A DNA stretch of 51,148 bases from Paraplanobispora takensis (GTDB lineage Bacteria > Actinomycetota > Actinomycetes > Streptosporangiales > Streptosporangiaceae): assembly GCF_016863195.1 (NCBI RefSeq), contig NZ_BOOK01000065.1:1-51148 (forward strand), written 5' to 3'. The position numbers and the translations under genes were made by a program. The notes beneath the pieces were generated by a model. It ran no database searches and had not been told where the DNA came from. It saw only the letters and a list, made by a program, of their open reading frames with translations. Below are positions 47,999-51,148 of this stretch, in pieces (within the stretch, counting starts at the first letter, position 1; each line of letters opens with the position of its first letter).

Positions 47999-48343
47999 TC
48001 AACCCGGGACCGGAACCCCCACCGGAAACCCGGTCGTCCTGCGTCCCCGCGCGATCAGCCACAGCGACCACGCCTGCAGCAGCCCGATCGCCGTGAGCCC
48101 CGGCAGGGTGAACAGGACGCCGGACACGTCGATCGGCAGGAGCATGAGAAGCTGCGAGGCAGGAGCGGTGACGGCGAACAGAACGATCGCCTCCAGCCCC
48201 TGGCTGCCCGACTGATGCGCGGTGATCGCCACGTAGGCGACCGTGCCCAGAACGATCAGCGCGTAGGAACCGGCGACGGACAGGGCGAAGGTCCCCCGGT
48301 CGTAACGGGTGACGTAGCGGGTCAGTGCTCTTGTGAGTCGCAT
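47999..48343 (-). CDS. Small four-helix membrane protein (SCO4225-like)
   Basis: A 114-residue protein. Membrane helices lie at about 18-40 (TFALSVAGSYALIVLGTVAYVAI), 50-70 (LEAIVLFAVTAPASQLLMLLP) and 76-97, with basic ends. The FAVTAP-S-LLMLLP segment recalls the actinobacterial SCO4225 family of unknown function; I recall this family only loosely. It starts at ATG 48343 and converges on the CPBP gene. Confidence 0.65.
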   Translation of the reverse strand: MRLTRALTRYVTRYDRGTFALSVAGSYALIVLGTVAYVAITAHQSGSQGLEAIVLFAVTAPASQLLMLLPIDVSGVLFTLPGLTAIGLLQAWSLWLIARGRRTTGFPVGVPVPG

Positions 48344-48426
48344 GCTCCGAGTCTGTTCGCCCCGAAGCCCCCGGCCGTGAGTAGGAATACTCAGCCGGCG
48401 CCGGACGAGGTGCTCGTTTTCCGCAT

Positions 48427-48485
48427 CCCACCGCGGGAAACGGCCCCTGGTCTGGGTGGGACCATCAGGACTTGAACCTGAGGCC
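48427..48485 (-). repeat. Degenerate tRNA-3'-end-like repeat, left copy
   Basis: Aligned with 51037-51095, offset 2610 bases, with most positions conserved: the GGGAAA-GGCC hairpin remnant, CTGGGTGGG, ATCAGGACTTGAACCTG and CCTCT. Read on the minus strand it contains a T arm (CAGG-TTCAAGT-CCTG) and an acceptor-like CCCACC. It diverges from tRNA-Ile(GAT) before the anticodon. It marks the left border of a 2.6-kb segment. Confidence 0.65.
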
Positions 48486-48604
48486 TCTGATCGTAAGGGC
48501 GATGGGTCGCAGGGGGTTGCATCCTGTACCCCGGTACAGGCTTACCGTCGAGCTGTAGGGGCCGCTCGCGGCGGAGACGGGCGGCTGTGGCACTGGGAGG
48601 GCTC

Positions 48605-48937
48605 ATGGAATGGGCGCCGGCGGAATGCACCCTGCCCACCGAGGAGCGGCCGTTGCGGCTGGCGGAGTTCGACACGCTGTTCGCCTCGGCGCTGCGCGGG
48701 CTGGAACGGGTGGCTCCGACGCACCTGCGGCTGGTCCTCGACGGCGGAGTGCAGGTGGAGGAGACGGCGCGGGATCTGACGGCCCGGGAGAGCGGTTGCT
48801 GTTCGTTCTTCACCTTCACCCTCACCCCGGGCGGTGAGCGCCTGGCCCTGGACGTCGAGGTGCCGGCAGTCCACGCCAAGGTGCTCGACGGGCTCGCGAC
48901 GCGGGCGATCGAGGCAGCTCCGCAGGTGGCGTCATGA
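48605..48937 (+). CDS. CC-motif protein of a metal-responsive cassette
   Basis: A 110-residue soluble protein. The centre carries LTARESGCCSFFTFTLTPGG, with a vicinal Cys pair that could bind a thiophilic metal, and the C-terminus VPAVHAKVLDGLATRAIEAA. I recall similar small proteins beside MerR-type genes in actinobacteria, without known function. ATG 48605 follows GGGAGG. The stop overlaps the MerR ATG by four bases, so it is the first gene of a four-gene coupled unit. Confidence 0.75.
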   Translation: MEWAPAECTLPTEERPLRLAEFDTLFASALRGLERVAPTHLRLVLDGGVQVEETARDLTARESGCCSFFTFTLTPGGERLALDVEVPAVHAKVLDGLATRAIEAAPQVAS

Positions 48938-49380
48938 CCGGTGCCTGGCTGCGGACCGGCGAGGTCGCCGAGGCCGCGGGCGTCAACGCCCAGACGTTGC
49001 GGTACTACCACCGGCGGGGCCTGCTACGGGAACCGCGGCGCAGCAACGGCGGGCACCGGCTGTACCCGCCGGAGACCGTGACCGCCCTGCGCGTGATCAA
49101 GGCGGCGCAACGGCTGGGCTTCACCCTGGATGAGGTGGCCGACCTGGTCGAGGCGGGCGGGCACCGCCACGGCAGGCCTGACCGCGGATTGCAGGCGCGG
49201 GCGGTGGCAAAGCTGACCGAGGTGGAGCAGAAGATCGCCGACCTTCAGACGATCCGGGAGACGCTGCTTCAGGCGGTGGATGCCGGATGTGACGACCTGA
49301 TGGCGTGCGCGGCCAGTTCATGCTGTCCGCTGCCGTTCGCCGAGCTGACCGAAGGAGGACGACGTGCCGACGTCGACTGA
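48934..49380 (+). CDS. MerR-family metal-responsive regulator
   Basis: A 148-residue MerR-family activator. The winged helix reads RTGEVAEAAGVNAQTLRYYHRRGLL, then GHRLYPPETVTALRVIKAAQRLGFTLDEVADLV. A dimerisation helix follows, and the C-terminus has the Cys cluster AGCDDLMACAASSCCPLPF, which could bind Hg(II) or another soft metal. In mercury MerR the ligands come from the helix and this loop; whether all are present is not settled, as a cysteine near residue 80 is missing. It is coupled to genes on both sides. Confidence 0.88.
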   Translation: MTGAWLRTGEVAEAAGVNAQTLRYYHRRGLLREPRRSNGGHRLYPPETVTALRVIKAAQRLGFTLDEVADLVEAGGHRHGRPDRGLQARAVAKLTEVEQKIADLQTIRETLLQAVDAGCDDLMACAASSCCPLPFAELTEGGRRADVD

Positions 49381-49690
49381 CCCGAAACAGCGTCGGCGGC
49401 TGCTACCGGCAGGGCTGGCAGGCATGGCGGCGCTGGCCTGCGCGGCGTGCTGCGCGCTTCCCCTCCTGCTGGCCGCTGGAGTGATCGGCGGAGCCGGGGC
49501 GGTCGCGATCATCGACATCATGCCGACCGTGGCCGTGGTGCTGGCGGCTCTGGCCGTTGCGGCGTGGGGCCTGGCCTGGACGGCACGTCGCCGGAAGAAG
49601 ACTTCCGGGTGTGCGGGTGGGACCGGTTGCGGTTGCCGGGGCGGCATGCGCCGGCACATCGAGGTCGATCCTCTACAGTCACGGCCGTGA
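49364..49690 (+). CDS. MerT-like small membrane protein
   Basis: A 108-residue protein from GTG 49364, which lies within the end of the MerR gene. The first helix has [22 protein letters not shown], with a Cys pair inside the membrane as in the mercuric transporter MerT. A second helix follows at about 50-72. The C-terminus holds [14 protein letters not shown], which offers further Cys ligands. Likely role is uptake or shuttling of a soft metal, by analogy. No mercuric reductase is present, so another metal or a partial system is possible. Confidence 0.7.
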   Translation: MPTSTDPKQRRRLLPAGLAGMAALACAACCALPLLLAAGVIGGAGAVAIIDIMPTVAVVLAALAVAAWGLAWTARRRKKTSGCAGGTGCGCRGGMRRHIEVDPLQSRP

Positions 49691-50019
49691 CTGTCGCGCG
49701 TTCCCTGCTGTTGTTCGTAGTGGCCGCCCTGGCTGAGATCGGGGGGGCCTGGTTGGTCTGGCAGGGGGTGCGAGAGCAGCGCGGGCTGTTGTGGGTGGGG
49801 GCCGGGGTCATCGCGCTGGGACTGTATGGACTGGTGGCCACCTTCCAGCCGGATGCCAACTTCGGCCGCATCCTGGCCGCCTACGGGGGCGTGTTCGTCG
49901 CGGGCTCGCTGGTGTGGGGCATGGTGGTGGACAAGTTCCAGCCGGATCGCTGGGACATCATCGGCGCGGCCGTCTGCATGCTCGGCGTGCTGGTCATCAT
50001 GTACGCCCCACGTGGGTGA
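49687..50019 (+). CDS. YnfA family (UPF0060) membrane protein
   Basis: A 110-residue protein with four membrane helices, from GTG 49687 overlapping the preceding stop (GTGA). [24 protein letters not shown] is the family opening and [19 protein letters not shown] the central signature; the end reads [21 protein letters not shown]. YnfA proteins are small-multidrug-resistance-like and some export cationic compounds. Fourth gene of the metal cassette. Confidence 0.9.
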   Translation: MTVARSLLLFVVAALAEIGGAWLVWQGVREQRGLLWVGAGVIALGLYGLVATFQPDANFGRILAAYGGVFVAGSLVWGMVVDKFQPDRWDIIGAAVCMLGVLVIMYAPRG

Positions 50020-50212
50020 CCTGAGGAGAGCGGTCAGTTCTGGGCGGAAGAGCTGCCCGGACCGGTCAGCCGGCTCAGGGCGGCGAAGCCGTCGTCGGTG
50101 GATCCGGTCCAGCAGGCGGCGTCCGCGAGCTTTGCTCTGTCAAGGACCATCGAAGAAGCGAAATACGGGATCACACAGCCAACCCGCGAGGGGACGTGGA
50201 TGGGGATTCTGC

Positions 50213-50860
50213 TCACCTGCGTCTGGGGATGCCTCCGCACAGATAGATCGACTCCTCCAGCAGCTGCGGCGTCATCGTGATCCCGGTGAGACGCTCGGCC
50301 AGCATGAACGACGGCCCTTCGTGGGGGTCGGCACCATGCGGGTGGAGGGAGTCGATCCGCTCCATGGTCTCCGCCAGTTCGTCCGGCATCTCCTCTGAGT
50401 AACCTTCCCGATGCGGGAACTCGAACCGGATCTCTCCGTCTTCCGTCCAGTGGGAGTACCCCTCCTCGTGCAGGAACTCGAACCGGATCTCCCCGTCGTC
50501 GATCCAGTGGAAGTAGTCCATCCATTTGGACTCGAGGTAGAAATGGCAGACGAGGCGGGTGCCCGCCGACAGTGGCCGGATGGCCCCTTCGCTGGTGCCG
50601 AGCATGTCGCCGGTCTCGACCATGAGCGCCCATTCGCCGACGGCGACGACACCGAAGGCGTCCCGCTCGTGAGAGCCGGAATGGGAGTACCGGATCAGCT
50701 CGTCAAGCGTCATGCGCGAGCAGGCCTCGACCCGCACGCCGAGCCGGTTCACCACTTCCTCAGGCGTCAGACCGCGAACGTAGGTGAAGCAGTGGGCATC
50801 GGCCAGCTCGGGGAAGCGCTCACGGGAGAACCAGGAATAGTCGTCGGGAGTCGCGATCAC
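50213..50860 (-). CDS. DUF6461 family protein with internal duplication
   Basis: A 215-residue DUF6461 protein from GTG 50860. The family segment is CFTYVRGLTPEEVVNRLGV, followed by VVAVGEWALMVETGD. Near residues 120-160 a unit is duplicated in tandem: HWIDDGEIRFEFLHEEGYS and HWTEDGEIRFEFPHREGYS, where relatives have one DGE-x-x-F strand. A longer frame upstream to 51001 is open but not family-like. It is the third DUF6461 gene of the window and again lies inside tRNA-derived borders. Confidence 0.82.
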   Translation of the reverse strand: MIATPDDYSWFSRERFPELADAHCFTYVRGLTPEEVVNRLGVRVEACSRMTLDELIRYSHSGSHERDAFGVVAVGEWALMVETGDMLGTSEGAIRPLSAGTRLVCHFYLESKWMDYFHWIDDGEIRFEFLHEEGYSHWTEDGEIRFEFPHREGYSEEMPDELAETMERIDSLHPHGADPHEGPSFMLAERLTGITMTPQLLEESIYLCGGIPRRR

Positions 50861-51023
50861 CCCGTCATACTCGCAGCACCCGGCTACACCGTGGGCGACG
50901 CCGTACGGGACCGGCTGGAGTTCGGGCTCGACGGGCGGCAGCCTTCGTGAAGAAGGCGATGGACCTGATCTCTCCCGGTGAGGCCAAGAGGGCTTAGTCA
51001 CTCACTCAGTCACCAGAAAGATC

Positions 51024-51056
51024 AAAAAGGCCACTTCCCGCTGTGGGAAATGGCCT
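51024..51056 (-). terminator. Intrinsic terminator on the minus strand
   Basis: AGGCCACTTCCC (51028-51039) pairs with GGGAAATGGCCT (51045-51056) at eleven of twelve positions, and an A-run at 51024-51028 gives a T-run on the minus strand. It lies ten bases after the 3' end of the tRNA-Ile-like fragment and looks like that tRNA's own terminator carried along. Confidence 0.75.
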
Positions 51057-51066
51057 CTGATCTGGG

Positions 51067-51108
51067 TGGGGCTATCAGGACTTGAACCTGGGACCTCTTC
51101 CTTATCAG
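51067..51108 (-). repeat. tRNA-Ile(GAT) 3'-half: attachment-site remnant
   Basis: On the minus strand the sequence reads CTGATAA (anticodon loop), GGAAG (3' anticodon stem), AGGTC, then T arm with TTCAAGT and an acceptor 3' strand TAGCCCC with discriminator A. This is the 3' half of actinobacterial tRNA-Ile(GAT). The 5' stem strand is missing. Like the tRNA-Ala fragments it stops in the anticodon loop. CCC replaces CCA at the end. Confidence 0.8.
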
Positions 51109-51148
51109 CACGGTCAGCGAGGGCCGAACCCCGCTTCCGGCTGCGTCT

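Noticed and set aside
50860-51001. N-terminal extension of the third DUF6461 frame and a plus-strand peptide VKKAMDLISPGEAKRA
   Set aside because: The extension is not family-like. The plus-strand 17-codon piece may be a gene remnant but is too short to identify.
1-51148. CRISPR array or replication origin
   Set aside because: No regularly spaced direct repeats of 24-40 bases and no cluster of DnaA boxes were seen. The tandem repeats present are contiguous, without spacers.

Overview
This 51-kb window is high-GC chromosomal DNA from a filamentous actinomycete. The features pointing there are GTG starts and GTGA/ATGA gene overlaps, a 39-residue DLW-39 protein, a PopR-type regulator beside two ClpP genes, DUF6461 and DUF6882 proteins, and a sugar importer with no ATPase gene of its own. 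A Streptosporangiaceae-like or Streptomyces-like host is an inference from gene content. No rRNA or housekeeping marker in the window fixes the genus.

Left part (1-11.1 kb) is an accessory region stacked at the 3' end of a tRNA-Ala(TGC) gene at 11064-11139 on the minus strand. A 45-bp stretch running from the encoded CCA to the anticodon loop recurs exactly at 9520-9564 and with four changes at 1532-1576, as expected for attachment-site remnants of tandem integrations. The nearer interval (1.5 kb) holds a HepT/MntA toxin-antitoxin pair. The farther one (8 kb) holds a DUF4279 gene cut off next to an IS110-type fragment, a clpP pair with its PopR-like regulator, a DUF6882 protein, a two-component system and membrane proteins. 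Two DUF6461 genes lie outside it. No integrase is visible.

Middle part (11.2-31 kb) looks like ordinary chromosome. It carries a HAD phosphatase, DLW-39, a VOC protein, a GNAT, a CsbD-like protein, a glycosyltransferase-sulfotransferase pair, an MFS exporter, a PAS-GGDEF-EAL protein and an SDR. It then carries a well-formed fructosamine (Amadori product) catabolic locus: FrlC-like epimerase, two permeases and a binding lipoprotein on one strand, and FrlB-like deglycase, FrlD-like kinase and a LacI regulator on the other, with two palindromic operators between them. A potassium channel and an aldo/keto reductase with a MerR-type promoter follow.

At 31.3-32.0 kb there is a compact array of six tRNA genes: Ala, Pro, Gly, Gln, Gly, and a CAG-anticodon tRNA without the long variable arm expected of tRNA-Leu. 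From 32 to 46.3 kb there is an AEC permease and then a glycoside module: GH1, GH20, an oligopeptide-type ABC importer with a permease-ATPase fusion, two TetR regulators, a GH3 and a serine hydrolase. Each TetR has plausible operators. One motif recurs both between GH1/GH20 and in front of the hydrolase, tying the ends of the region into one candidate regulon.

Right end (46.4-51.1 kb) has a PadR-CPBP protease operon and a small membrane protein. A 2.6-kb segment then follows between two tRNA-3'-end-like repeats, the right one matching tRNA-Ile(GAT) down to the anticodon loop. That segment carries a CC-motif protein, a MerR regulator, a MerT-like protein, a YnfA-family protein and a third DUF6461 gene with an internal duplication. 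It mirrors the organisation at the left end.
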